This document shows positions 1 to 14,598 of a DNA stretch of 64,000 nucleotides, piece by piece (the first letter of the stretch is position 1; each line of letters starts with the position of its first letter). A program made the position numbers and the translations under genes. Under the pieces are notes generated by a model. The model was not told the origin of the DNA and did not search any database. It worked only from the letters and a program-made list of their open reading frames with translations. This DNA is from Zhengitettix transpicula (Eukaryota > Arthropoda > Insecta > Orthoptera > Tetrigidae). The stretch spans positions 136,655,032-136,719,031 of the forward strand of contig CM073591.1 of NCBI GenBank assembly GCA_037074705.1. The letters are read 5' to 3'.

Positions 1-17
1 AGCTTAAAGATTACTGA

Positions 18-578
18 ATTGCATGTGGCTTGCTACTTCTTGTTGGTGTAAAAAAATCCGGATTGGACGTTAATGTCCCTTCTACATTTGTGTATGCATT
101 CCCTAAAAAGAGGCTCAACGCCATGCGAGACTCGTATTACGACGATTTGGTTGACGCGTTATGAAATTAAGACTAATGCTTTTCGGCTATGTCAAGTGCA
201 GTAACGCCATACAGTATTTCAATTGTTGGCGTGATTGAAATATCTAGTGTCTTGTTAAGTCTTATTCTGGCCACCAGTTTGACCTCACCGGAAAATGCCT
301 CAAATCCTGAATGGCTCTCCGAAACCGGGGACTATAGTTATTACCATGCGATCTTCGCCCAGAAGATGACGACAGAGCTTTTAGTCGTCGAAACGTTGCG
401 TTCCACTATAATTATGCAAAACCCGGTTGAACTCCGAGAACAATATATTGAACAACTGCACCGGGAAAGGCTTCAATCTTTGACTATTCCAATGGTACTC
501 CTGAAATATCATGCTCAACTAGTTACATTCGGTCATTGGCAATTTTTAATCATTTCCAATTCCGGCGAGAGAAAATAA
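18..578 (+). other. Left-edge coding-like frames, unassigned
   Basis: One reading frame is open at 18-161 (it starts IACGLLLLVGVKK, a membrane-helix-like stretch, and reaches DSYYDDLVDAL), has three stops at 162-182, and is open again from ATG 189 to TAA 578 (129 codons, with a hydrophobic run at residues ~12-30). Composition is coding-like for this AT-rich region, but no family was recognised and no splice sites join the parts. It may be a pseudogene or the end of a gene from outside the window. Confidence 0.25.
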
Positions 579-2054
579 AGAGGTGCGAAGAAAATTTAAT
601 TCACAATTTAACTTAGGCCGGTTGAGAGCGAATGACAACTAGAAACCTCGCATTGTTATTCCAGTTAACCGCTGAAAAACAAAATTCGAAGACGATGAAC
701 ATACCTATGTATTTTTTTCAGATCCTCATATCGTTAAGCATGTATAAGCCCACGAACAAGCGAACTGAAATAGCATTAATAACTAAGTAATATGACTTTT
801 TTTGTAATTTGTAAGAATTAATTGCTTCAGAATTAAAGCCATTAGTCTGAAGTTTCACTTAAAATTTGGTGACTTAAAATGTCAGTCTGTAAAGAATTGG
901 GCATATATAAAGAGATAGATATAGATATAGATTCCTTATGTTTAAATTTTAATTGTATGAATTAATAAATCGCAATAATGATATATATCTGACTATTAAG
1001 AGTAAATTATAAATAAAACACAGCATTTTAAAGTCAAAAAAAGATTTATAATTGAAAAAATACGTTTCGCCGCTATTTTCGACCTCGTCAGGTATGTTTT
1101 ACACTACAAAACAAACAATAATTATAATAAAATTCGATGATACATTTTGTTGATAACATAATAATATAAATTTTGGTGGAGTTAATTTATATATTGTAAT
1201 AATTTTAATACTAAATTGTTCCGTCGTAAATCGTACCGTTTTTTACTGGTCGTTCACGTGTGAATTTCGGCCAAAGCGGTCAAGGACGAAAGTCCCTAAG
1301 TATCAAAATTTATAAGTCCGCCAAAATTTATGTAAATATTATATCAACAAAATCTATCATGCAATTTTATTTTAATTATTGTATTATGTTGGTTTAGAAG
1401 AGAAAATATCGACGAAACGTTGTAGTTTTTAAATATAAATATTTTTCTTACATTAAATAAAAGTATGTGCTTGATAATAAATCGTAAATTTTGAGGATCC
1501 CATACGCAACTAAACGTTATTTATCTACTCTCCATACTATACGTTTCTTTTGTATATGTTTAGCCTTTCATAAGAAATTGGTCGCACAGACTTCGATGAA
1601 ACTTTATATCGTAATCAGGTTCTTAAATTCACCACCCTAGAAAAAATTGGCGAACATGATCAGTTTTATATTAAACTTTCTATCGCAGTTATGTAGAAGT
1701 GTAACAAAACTTTACACAATATCAAACTGCCATCCGCCACACTGAGACGAAATGGAAAACGTTCCAAAACATGATTATATGTCATTAGAAGGCTTTTATT
1801 CGCTTTAAATTTCTGTGAAATGATTAGAAACTTCGAGGGTATATATCGGTAGATAATCAAAATATTGTAAGTAAAAATAAAAACATTAATTAACAGAAAT
1901 TATTAAATAAATGAATGAACTTGAAACTGTAACAATAAAAGCGTTGAAGAAAAAATATTGACTCAAACTATTTTATCATTAGCACATATTGTACAAATCA
2001 ATGGCTAAAGTTAAACCCCGGCGTGCACAATATAAATAAATAACTATTACTCAC

Positions 2055-2152
2055 TCGGGTACTTTTCCTTGTGTTGTCTGTCCACTTCTTTCGCCATTTT
2101 GAAATATTCTTCTTTCTGACTTTTCAGCATACTCTTCCACATGCCTCCCAAC
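2055..2152 (-). CDS. HMG-box exon, second half of the domain
   Basis: The acceptor is CTCACTTTCAG and the donor CCCGA|GTGAGT. One base completes the Arg codon of the previous exon; 32 codons follow and one base is left. The translation LGGMWKSMLKSQKEEYFKMA, then KEVDRQHKEKYP, is the helix 2-3 half of an HMG box and continues the 12-kb exon without gap or overlap. It is too short to appear as an open frame of 60 codons. Confidence 0.88.
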
Positions 2153-5100
2153 CTGAAAGTGAGCGAAACTGTTAACCAGATATCAAACAGCTATTTATAT
2201 GCAGAAATTAATTATTTGTCATCCCTCAAAACGTTCATGTGTTAATAGTCGTAATAAAGACGATTAATTGTTTCATGGAACAAGTTTTAAGTTAGTTTAA
2301 GTACAAATATTTTTGGCATACTTTATGCCAGTATATAAAAGTATTTCCTCAGAACATAACAATCAGTGTTCCGCAAAATTAATCACTACTTAAATGCACA
2401 GTTATGTTTATTGTAGGGGAGATTAATTTCTACCAGTAATAAAATTAAAAATGTTATGAATTATGTAATATCGGATATTCACAACTGACTAGATATGGTA
2501 TACTGAAATATAGAAAATATAGAAACAAATTTCATTCAGGAATTTAATCGTAAAATTTATAATTAAATCACGGGTAACTTACAATTTTACCCATACATCT
2601 CATATCCAACGATTTTAAATTAAATCAATAAAATTAATAACACATCAGTCAGAATAATTTCCATTTAATACAATTTAATTAAGAGGACAATAAAAGGAGT
2701 ACAACGTTTCGAGCAAACTTTGGGACCCGACCAGTACATTATAATAACAAGGGACCTAAATAAATTACGAGGAATGCAATAACAACAAAACTCTTAATAT
2801 TAACATACTTTATTTTCTTGTAGAAAAACAATCATTAGAAATTATACCATTTTAGTTAATTAGTTCATGTAGTGGTGAGCAAAATTCTAAATAATTTATT
2901 CTTATTGAACATTTTCATTACGGGAGGTGTTCGGATCTTAGAAGATTCACACACAAATAACGTTGATTAAGTAAATTTATAACAAAATCACCAAAATGTG
3001 ATACAATACATATATGCAAGAAATGATCAGCTCATCTGATAAGAATAATACCAAATTTTACGGCTTATCATTGAAAATGAAGGTATATGTCTCAGGGTAT
3101 ATTGTGGGAACTTTAAGAGAACACTAGAAATAGCAGTAATAGTGAAAATGATGCAAGCTTTTACAGTAATTAAAAATTCACTAAACAGGCTAAGTTGCCA
3201 CAATGTCCTCAACCATTAACCAAGATGATGTGAAACACATCAGGAGCAAAGATCTACACGCATACAAATACAAAGTAGCCTCACACGTCCTATTTGTTGG
3301 TTCGTACCACGTGGCTACTGGACCTAAAAATTCTAGAACGTTTACTAATGTTGGTTTTCAATTATATAGTCGAAAATATAAGTCATTATAGTTTATTTCC
3401 TTTCTTCCATTTATGTAGTTACGTTAAGATATCTTTTATAGATTAATGATGTATTCTTAATCAAGAGATTTTTCCGTAAATCGCAATGTTAAGCAACTCT
3501 TGAAATATGTTTGAATAAAAAAACAAAATATTTCAGATTCAGAGATTTGGAAATAACAAAAACTGTCTAGCATGGATCCCTGCGCACAGAGGAATTCCTG
3601 GAAGCCTCAGGGCCGACTAGTTGGCAAAAGTAGCAAGAACCATACACAACGGAGAAAACGATTTCCAGTGCAACAGCAAGGAAACGTGGAAGTTCTGTAA
3701 AGACAAACTCGAAAACAGGTGGAACGAAAAAAGGTGAAGGAAGAACAACGGAATAATTTACAGTGAACTAGTACACTACAAAGATATAACAATTCCCAAA
3801 ATCATAAACAGAAAAAAACAGGTGATGCTATCTAGAGTAAGAACCCTCCACTCAGTTTGTACTAATGCGTTCCTATTTTCCAGATGTACCCAACCAACCT
3901 GTGAAGAATGCAGTCAACCACTAACTATTCCCCATATATTATTCTATTGCAGCAGGTACATCAGAAGAAATACAATCGCAAAACACCACATCGCAGAGCT
4001 CTGTACTTCAACGACAGCTGCCTTGGACATCATCAAATTTATCGAGGAAGCAACCATAAGTGAACAAATATAGAAACCCGATTGTAATTAATGTTAAGAA
4101 TGTATGTGAACAGTAACGCTATGTAATCTATGGTAAATAACATACGGGTCGCCAAGGACCACGATGTCGAAGCGACCGTTATAAGCTTTAATTTAAAAAA
4201 AATTATTTTGCCATCCAGTGTCGTAGGGGTCAGCGTTAGTGCCAGTGTTCAAATCCCGACGAGGGCAAGGATGTTGTGCACGTATGTTTCCTTACTGAGA
4301 AACACTCATTTGTTCGTTCCCCAACAAAGAACCAATATCCTAATGACCTCAGTTGACGAGACAATAAATAAATAATAATTGTAATAATAAATCGAAACGT
4401 CACATCGGGCCAAACGTATGTATGATTATCTTCTAAATGTGCCCCCATTTTTTTCGGCCTACTTCGGAAATAAACTATAATTATCCTTTGCTCCTTACAT
4501 TTCGTTACGTCATTCAAAATCCTCAACATTAAAATATATGTAAACCTGGTTCATTCGTTACTAGTTTTCTAATGTAAAAAGAGAAAACTTGTTGCATTTC
4601 TAAAAAAATATATAAAAATAGAGTAACGAAAAATTGGACTAACATGTACAGCCAAATTATGTGACGAATTTTATTGAGTTTGCATTAATCAATGCATTGA
4701 AAGTAGCCTCGTGTAAAACAATCGACACGCTAATTTCAATGCAGAGAATGGAAATGTCACTAACACTTCCTCCGTTTCCTGAATATCATTTAAAGAGATG
4801 TACCAAAATACACAAATAGTGTGTCTTAGTATTTAATGACACCTTTACCCTTTTTACAATATATATATAGAATTTGTGATGTGTGCCACATGCCAATAGT
4901 TCTTTTGAACTGGATAAAAGATGAAGATATCAGTTTAAAATTACACTAAGCAACATCCGACTGATACTAAATGAACTTATTATCTTCTGCGCAGCATGAT
5001 AACCTAATTTAAATTATTTTACGCGTAATAATCTTACATATAACTTTGGATTCATAATTGACTTTCGCGGCTCAGTGACAGTACTAAACTCAATTTCACC

Positions 5101-8100
5101 AAGGTATAATTTGCATCAAATAATGGGAAGATCTTTACTACGTTGAGCAGGTTGATGTAAATGAATCAACGAGTTGTATTAATCGGAGACAGCTGAGGTG
5201 CTTGCTGGGAAATGTTCTCTACTTATTGAAAGTTTACGGTATCGTACAAAAAATTTCCCGACTATTTTCGAATAAGAAAGATAGCCAAAACAGACAAAAA
5301 ATGTAATATAAATACCACAAAACGTTTCTGGGATCCTTGTCCCTTTCATCAGGTTCTAAGAAGAGTGGGACAATGATCCCAGAAACGTTGTGTGGTATTT
5401 ATATTACCTTTTTTGTCTGTATTGGCTATCTTTCTTATTCATTATTTTCAATCAGACGTAATTTTTTTCATTTTTTATATTACGTTAAGAATATGTTAAG
5501 AATATGAGACGAGTGAATACAATATCCGTCGCTACCAAAGGTGGATCGTGCTCATGTGCGACAGCACATAATTATATTTAGGAAAAATGATTTTTTTATT
5601 CATTTTAAGAGCCTCTTTAATACTTGCATGTTTAACTGATTGAATTTCTACTTCCATGTTTCTAAGACTTAATAAACTGCCTTCCTTGCGTGTAGTCGCT
5701 CCTACTAATGCTTATCTGTGCTCAAACGTCCACAGCACAGGGTTGCGCTCTGGAATGCAGAATGCGCATGAGCAGTACCCCCCTGCACCACCCGAAAAGC
5801 TCGACAAACTGTATTTCAGCTGAGCACAGGTCCGTGCCGTGCTATACTGAGAGATGGCTCAATAAGCGAACGGCATAAGATGTGAAATTAAATTAAATTT
5901 GAACAATTCAGTAATTAAAAACCTTATTTTGAATTAGTTTATATTTTCAAAACAAGTAGTAATCGTTCATTTTGCGTAATATTTCTGGGAAAACCACAAT
6001 CAAAGTTTATTTTAAACAAAAACACTTACGGGACTACATTTAGAATTATTGCGTCATAATGAGCAAATCTATCGCATGGTCCCAAAATTAACTTTATTGA
6101 AAATATATGAGAAGGTAAATTCTTTTGTGTTAGAAATGCGAGTCAGATTGGTGCTAAATCAATAATATGAAAGATAGCCAAATACAGACAAAAGAAGTGA
6201 TGATATAAACACCACATAACGTTTCTGGTCAACTGGCAATTGCAGTTGTGTCGGTCTAGGCTCTTGTTTTTTTTTAGTTTTTCTTAGCACCTCAAGAAAG
6301 GAACAAGGCTTCCAGAAACGTGTGGTATTTATATAACTTCTTTTATCTGTATTTGTAAATTTAAAAAAGGCTTTTTTTTCATTTTGGTGCTAAATTATTC
6401 CACTTTTAAAATATTGATGGGAAACTATATACACGAAATGTAGCGTATTACGAGTCGGGTCATTTAGTCATTTAATGAGTGAGTGCTGGTAGCACTATCG
6501 CTGTTGTATATATTATTTTACATTGTTATCGTAGTAAAAAGTCGCAGCACATAACTTCAAAATCAAGAACTCCCACAGTTCTCCACTGATGTAACATTAA
6601 AACTGACTATATGAATTAATTATGATAAAAAAAATTCAAAAAATGGAACACTGAAATCCTCAGTGAAATGGACATAAAAATATCAAATAATATCCTGTAA
6701 TGTGAAGTGGTCAAATAAATACGTCGAAGAACAGGCACGCTACCTACAGTGAATTTCTGAGAAGTCGAAAAAGGAAGGACTGGGCAAGTGAGTGGCGACG
6801 TTGAACACTTTTTTGAGGTTCAATCGAAACAGAGGCGAAATTGGCATAAGGATGAATATTTATTTTTGAACACTTCATATTGAATATTTAGGACTAAATA
6901 GTAAAAAGCTTTTTAACGAGTACGGCAAACGTCAATTTTCTTAAAAATAAAGGTAACAATTTTTTTTTCTCTTCGAGTATTACTCTTTTTTAAGTAATTT
7001 TAGTTATTTTACGAACTTTGGTTTAAGTAGACGAATCAAGCATGTCGCGAACTTTGGTTTAAGTAGACGAATCAAGCAGGTCGCGATGACGTCATATTGA
7101 TACAGGGTACACGCAACTATTGCCAAGCTTCCCTTCATTGAACACTTAAAAATATCGTCTCAACTGCAATAAGATTTTGGGCACGATTATTTTTCAAGTG
7201 TTGAATGAAGGAAACATTCTCACTTCTTTGAAGGCGCAGTTTATTAGGTGTCATATATATTGCATATAACTCAGTAATTAAGAAATCTGCGCTTAATTAT
7301 TTCTAATGGAGTCTTACAATCTCGCATATTATCCATAAATGAAGGAATTTTATTTTATTTGGTCATTTTAAGTCCAAACCTCTCAGGAGGGATATAAAAA
7401 CGTTACTACTGTAAGCGAACGTAACAAGCCATTACCATATCTCAGATATAGAAATTATAAATAGAAATCAAGCTCAAAAATGTTAACAAAATAGTTTATA
7501 AACAAGGGAAACGAGAAATAGCGATTACCACAAATCGTAAATTACTTCCTACATAAAGTGGCCTATTTTCTCCAAATACATGATTAAATTGCAAATATAA
7601 TTTTACAATTACGTATGACGTTGTTAAGTAAACAGAACTTTCATTGATTTTTACAGAAACAGGGCGAAGTTTTCCTATACTCACCTATAGAAAATATTAT
7701 CATTTATAACTATAATTAAGTTTTTTTTCCATTTTTGTTTGTGCATTCGATCTCTTTTTATAATTCAATAACAGTATAAACAAAAATATCTGACTTGTAT
7801 TAAACACAATTATAATAAGAAAGATCGCCAAATGCATATAAAACAAGTGATAATATAAATTTGTCTGTATTTGGCTATCTTTCTTATTAATTTTCAATGA
7901 GACTTAAATTTCTCCGTTTAAACATAAATATAACTAGTGTGTCATGGCCAACTCAGAATTTATTAAAATTGAAATTTACATTTATTTACGAAACGTTTCC
8001 TTGTGTTCATGGACCTCTTCAGTTGACTATAATTAACAAGTTATTGTGTGAATTTATTTCGACCCTGGACGATGTCGGAAATCAACATTTTGCAATATAC

Positions 8101-11100
8101 AGCTGAAGAGCTCCCTGAACATTGGGACGAAAATTTTTGTAGTTTTTAATAAATTCAGACTTTTATCCATGATTTTAATTATATTTTATTCCATTAAAAT
8201 TTTAAAGTTCGTAGACCATTTCATTAACTTACTTCTGGTGTTGATATTCCATGAGGAGACTTATTCAAAATCAATCACAATTTCCGAATGTTTTAAGTGT
8301 TTCTCGTTCACTAATGATATTACTGTACAACACTGTTCCTCTAAAGATTTTAATGTAGTATTGTTGCCTCGCAGTCGTAATTGTTGCCAGTATCCCTTCT
8401 ACTCTGCCCGCTAAAGGTTAGGGTGGGGAGGAAAAATTGATTAAAAATCACAGATAGAATCTCTATAAGAACCGAAATAAACGGAACCTCTACAAATTGT
8501 AAGAGAAGTTTGTTTCTTAAGAACAGAACACCTAAAAAATTAATTCCGTGTGTGTTTTCGAGAAACCTCATATTTCATCATTTTTTATTTATCCGTCACA
8601 TCCAATAACCTCCGTTCCTCTCCACTATAACTCGGAAGGTCACTGGACATTTTCAAAATCACAAGTCTACATGCTAATTAGAGAACGACGATTTCCCCGG
8701 TGAATCTGTTGTAGATAAAATTCTCGGGTCTCAACCCGGGCCAATTGTTTGTTAAATAACGTTTCGAAAGCAAGCTCCACCATCGTCATCAGGTTGACTG
8801 TCAATTATTTACATTGTAAATACTGTATTTATCTAAAATGTATTCTTTACAAAAAGTGTTAAAAAATAATTTTAAAAAAACCTAATACTTGTTGTCAGTC
8901 CGAAAAAGAACGGATTTTAAAAATTTAACTTTTAAGGGCTTAAAACATCTATTTTCAATTACATTCAATGCAGATTCTTTAATATTAATATTTAATATTA
9001 TTTAATATTAATCAGTTTATATAGAATATTTTACCTGTATATTAAAGATCTTTTTTAAAAAATAATATAAATAAAACATAAAAATGTAAACTACTTTTTG
9101 TGTGGAATTCCAAGTTCGTATTCGGTTGAATTTTGTGTATATCAAAAATATTAAAATGCGATTTGAACCAAATTTTACTAATCACGTTAAGAAGCATGAA
9201 ACCGATTCGTCTCAGTAATACATACAGTCAACTCATAAAATTATTACTCAAATATTTATCTTCAAATTTTAAAAAAACTTTAATTTGTTTGTTACTCATT
9301 AAATTCTAAAAATAAATTTCGTGAGGGACTTTGAAGGTCGTTTGACGTCCTTAGGTTGCACCTCGACGGTACGCAACAATCAGAAAGAAAAAATAAAAGC
9401 CAACAATGACCTCATCATAACAGCAAATAAATGCATAACTAACGTAATCAATTTTTTCCAAAAAACGGAACCTTGACTTATTATTAAATACTAATATTAA
9501 AACGACCTTTGTAACACGATTTATTTTTTAAAAAAAATTTAAAGCTGCCGGACTTTTCGGCGCGGATTAGCGTATTTATTCTAACGGCGAAAAATAAGAG
9601 TGTATTTTAACAACAAACTCAAATCACAAATAAAAACTAAGAGCAAAATAAATTAAAACAAAATATATAACTTGAGACTTTCTGCGTCATGTTTAATATT
9701 AACAGTATTTGTATGATTTTTAATATACAGCATTTCAGAAATTATAAGATTGGTTAATAATATTGATTTGTCAACCAAATTAATAAAAATAAGCACGCTT
9801 CTGTGTAACAGGATGGTCAGACAAAAAATTTAGAACACGACCTGAAAAGGTTGGTTTGTGAAACCAATTAAATCTTAATTTATGATCGATACGGGAAACG
9901 GATACCTCTAAGAAACTTATAGTTCACACTCACAAGTGTGGATTAAATCTATTGATAATCTGTTACGGCTATTCTCTCGCAGGCTGAACCTTTCAGGAGA
10001 GACGGTGGGGATGCCTTTTCCTCTCTCCGTTTTTGAACCAAGGTTCCCACAAGCCGAGGCACCTTGGCCTGTTTTCAGAGGTGTATGTTTCGGGGTCACA
10101 GACCTTGGGCATACGGTAGGAGTTGTTCTGTTTCCAGTCGGCCAGCTGCCTCCTAAACTGGTCGGGGCACGGAGAAGGGAATGCTGCGTCCCAACAGCAT
10201 CGGAAGGGCGCGGGACAAGTACCCAATACCCGACCGATCTGATGCATGTTTTATAGGGTTTGTCCTGCATCACTTTTGGGCGAATGACGGGTAAGATCAT
10301 TAAAATATAGCCCGGGGGCCCTAGTTAACCCTTCCTCTACCCTTCCGATTCCCCCCTTTCAAATCCCTTTCCTATGCTATTGAAGGGGACTTGCCACCAT
10401 GTGGATTACCCTCAACTAGCCTGTTGACCTAAAAAACATATCATCAATGCAGTTAAGGAATAATACAAAATATATCATCAGCATATCTGTGATACGAAAC
10501 AGGTTTGAAGTTGAGTTTTCCAAGACTCGCATAACTAACTTCGGAAGAATCGGTGATAAAGAATAACTTATAGAAAGTCCGATAATCTGGTGCTAAAATT
10601 TGTTGTGGAAGGTGAAACATGTGGAAAGAAATGTTGAGGGAAGATTTCATTTCAGAACTATCAATAGGGGTAAGGTCTTCATAAGTAGTCCATCTGGATT
10701 TGAAACTGTTAATAACCAAATAAAAATGAATATTGGTGAATAAGGAAACGACATCCAGATATAGCAGAACATGATTGTGAGGAATAAATAAGTTTTTAAA
10801 TTTTTAAATAAAATCTAAGTTATTATTGACCGAAAAGTGAGTCTGTTTATGTAAACCTAAGCATTTTTTGTGTAGGTGGCTTGACAAACCACACAAAGAA
10901 CTGACAATTAATCTAAATAGCATATCTCTTTTATGGCTTTTAGGTAGAGCACAATTTGCAGAGGCGATAAAAAGATTTTTGTATTTTTGATCACTGATGA
11001 GACTCTTCTGTTTCTATATTTTGAGTAAGACTTTCAACTTATCAATAGTATTACTGAGTCAATTTTTGAATATCTAGAGTTAAGTGTTAGGGTCATCCAA

Positions 11101-14100
11101 TAATTGAGAAGTCACGGCTCCATATCAGCAGTAGTAAATAAAAGGTCTGGATGTTTCTTAATAAAATCTTTAGTGATGGCAACGTTACACATTAAAACTT
11201 CAGGAGGTTTAATTTGATCTAAATTTTCGTCAGTTAACCTTGTAACTTCATCTGTATTTTTACCATTGAGGTCATATTCAGCACCTAATTCTCCACTATT
11301 ATCACTCCCGTTATGAATGGTTGATAAAGTGATCCTCATTTGCTTAAATTCTGCAATACTTTCTCCTTATACAGTTTCTCATTATAATCAATTCCTTTCG
11401 CAACATACACTTGTCCATACTTCAGCATACCGTAAAAAATACATGATAATTTCCGGATGTCTTTGAAGCTTGGTTTGATAAGTTGACTCCAAATTTAAAG
11501 CCTAGCCAAACTTAATAATACTGCTTTCCATAAATCGAACAAAACCAATAATCTCGCTGAGAAAGTACGTGCTGAAATTCTTTATCCCTACTCCTTATTA
11601 AATAGATTAAAAATATATCTTAATTAAATTGAGCATCGGATTCGAATGCATATATAAGCTTAAAATATGTACCAATTAAATAGCCGCGGAAGACAAAAAA
11701 TAAGTGCTAAATAAATACCACGCAACGATAATCCTGGTAATCCTTGTTGCTTTCGACAGGTGATTACAAAACGCAAGAGCCGTAGGGGCGACACACCGCA
11801 CAAACCAGGTGACGAACTCCATATTTTGTGTTATTTGGCTATTTATTTATCTAATTATTATATACTTTTAACACTGAAATTTTATATAATATGTAGGTTT
11901 ATTTAGACGGAATAGTTGAAATGTTTAGAAAGAAATGGCCGATCGATCCTAGGACATCTCAGTTTGCTCAGAGAAACATGTGCAGTACCGTCACAGTGGT
12001 ATTATTAATTTGTCTCACCTGACGCTTATCTCCTTGTTACTTTCACGCGGAAACTGGATTGCGAGCTTCTTCCGGTACTCATTGGCGAACAGCATGAAGG
12101 CGTTGGGTGGCCGCGGGATCTTTGCTGTGCGAGGAATCTCCAGCTGACGGGAGACAGGCACAACCGCTGACGGGGCAACCGTAACCACCTCGACTGTAAA
12201 CATAGAAAAAAATAATCGAAACCTCTCACCGACAACCCCAAAATTTTATATCGCAAGTTAATGTGTTCGGCCTGGCGTCACTTGAAACAAAGCCTGACGT
12301 CCTCGACGCAACAGCTGTGAGTCGTGCGAGTACTCTCCCGTACGCTTCCACAGATGTCGCGTCGGACCTATGTAAAAATAGGGCTTACACATTTTCACGA
12401 TACTCAATTTACAAGTTCAGTAAGTTTCCCATTGACGTATTACTATTTTATGTGCGTTAAAAACAAAGACAGTTCTTTTTCATAATAATATTTAGACATT
12501 TACATTTAAAAAATAAATATAAAGTGATTAATTCCAAAAAAAATATTTGCTTAAATAGAAGATGATTTTGGATTTAAATTCAAAATTTCTAAATCTGTAA
12601 TTGTGGTCCTGTTAATAGATTGTCAAATATCACTTTAATTTCGGCAAGTAGCGAGTTTTTCAGTCGATATAATAATAGACGCGACCCTAAGTAAAACAAT
12701 AATAAAAAAATAATTCAATCAACGATCCCTACGTAGAATAATAATTACTATACGGATGTAACAATTAATAATTCGGACTGGGCACACCAGGTTTAGTGGA
12801 AAAATTTATGTAGATATTCAATAATTAATCATTAATCTATTTTGTCAAAAGTCATCTCATACTGGATAACCGTCAGAGGTACACAAAATTTATTTACACT
12901 TTAGATCGAGGTGATATGGAACTTATTATTTTTAAAATATAATAATGAAGATACGTTTAAATAGATGATTGACATATGGTCACGATATTTGTCATTAAAG
13001 TGCGTAGTTATAAATTTATATGTAAAATAAGTAAACCTATAATATTCAAATTGTGGCGTAAATATTAATACTTTGAATTTGTTATCCTAGGAAAAAAATA
13101 TAAATTTTGATCGAGAAGATGAGGTTGGTTTAAAACCGAATGCTTCTGGAATAACTTATTTCAAGATATACAAAATTATAACTGTGATTGATATTTGTTT
13201 TAATTTTTTTAAAATTCTAGTGTAATAGCAACTTTACAATCATATAATTATAATAATTTTTTTAAGTGGCAAGACACTTGACACAGGTGATCATTAGCAA
13301 TATTTAGCATAACGTTTTAGCCTTAAATGGGTTTGTATATTCAACATTGAACTTATTCCTTCTGTTTGGTGAAGAAGGATCTGACTTTTCCATCTTCAAC
13401 CGTATAACGAAACTTGGAAAATAAAATATGTTTATGCCTTATTACAAACTTTTGACCACTTTACAGTATTATTTACTTCCAAAATTTCAAGTGTACCTTC
13501 CTGAATTTGTGTCCGGATTTTGTTAAATGCATGCTTCCTGTGTTTAAAATATTTCTCACATCATTTCGTGTTATATAAAAGATTAGAAAATCATACAAAT
13601 TATCTAGCTATGAACCTGCTTCACAACAGCAACTCCAACTCCACCAACAGACTACAAAAAGATTCCCTCTTGAACTGCTACATCGGTGATGCATGTATAT
13701 AAAATATTATCTATATAGAAATAATTAATTTTTGGGGAGCTCTCCACTGGGATTCCAATATTCAATTTTTTTGTGGCAGGAACGGAAATATTTTCATGTG
13801 AAATTACATATACGTAAATTGAATATTTAGAAATTAAAACACATGTCTGGTAAGATGTAGAAAATAAGAAAAAACGTTTGGAATTAATTGTGTAAGAATC
13901 TAGGAAAGCATTATTCCAGAACCGGGCAGAACCGACTAGGGCCCGTAACTGTGTCACTGTAGTTTCCTTTACTTGTTATTCTCTTACTCAACCAACTCCA
14001 ATTAAATCACATAATTATAAAATTCCAAATCCTCATTCTCATCATGAAACTTTAAATCTCTAGTAAAATTTAGTTCTGTGATAATAATATGAGTATGTAT

Positions 14101-14549
14101 ATAAAGTTACGCGTGACTCACTGAAATGCAATGCGTAACGAACATTTTAACTGAGTGGGTTTCGTCAGAAATTAATTGCATAGACTTTTTAGATTGGATG
14201 GATCGAACGGACTAGTCCACACTTAAAAAGCACGATTTATATCATCAATAAATGACACGCGAAAAATACTAGTTACAAAACCAAAATAGAAACACTGAAA
14301 TGTTACATTCATGATTTCGCAAATTGCACGCATTCCGATAAAAAAAAAGAATTATTCTTCAATACTGTGAGGAATGAAACAACGACGTTTTTTTAAGTTA
14401 AGAAACGGGAAGAAACAAAATTCATAATTATCTACAATATTAAATTTTGAAATTTATTTGGAGCTTTAGATTATCAAAATTAAGTGCCACAATAATAAAA
14501 TCATGAAACACATTACAGTAATGTAAAAATTTGAATAAGGAACCACCTC

Positions 14550-14598
<49 letters not shown>

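Larger units (their letters stand above)
2153..12018 (-). other. HMG-gene intron 2 (9.9 kb), transposon-filled
   Basis: The intron that splits the HMG box. It contains a LINE 3' end (3551-4202), a tRNA-like SINE (4215-4395), family A copies (5271-5439, 6161-6358, 7813-7889, 11688-11856), a family C copy (5538-6589), a 36-bp tandem duplication (7012-7083), a family B retroposon (9960-10436) and a Penelope-like relic (10441-11400). The remaining AT-rich stretches show nothing I can name. Confidence 0.75.

Noticed and set aside
9917..10300. Opposing frames of 127, 106 and 84 codons
   Set aside because: All fall in family B copy B1; GC-rich repeat composition explains them.
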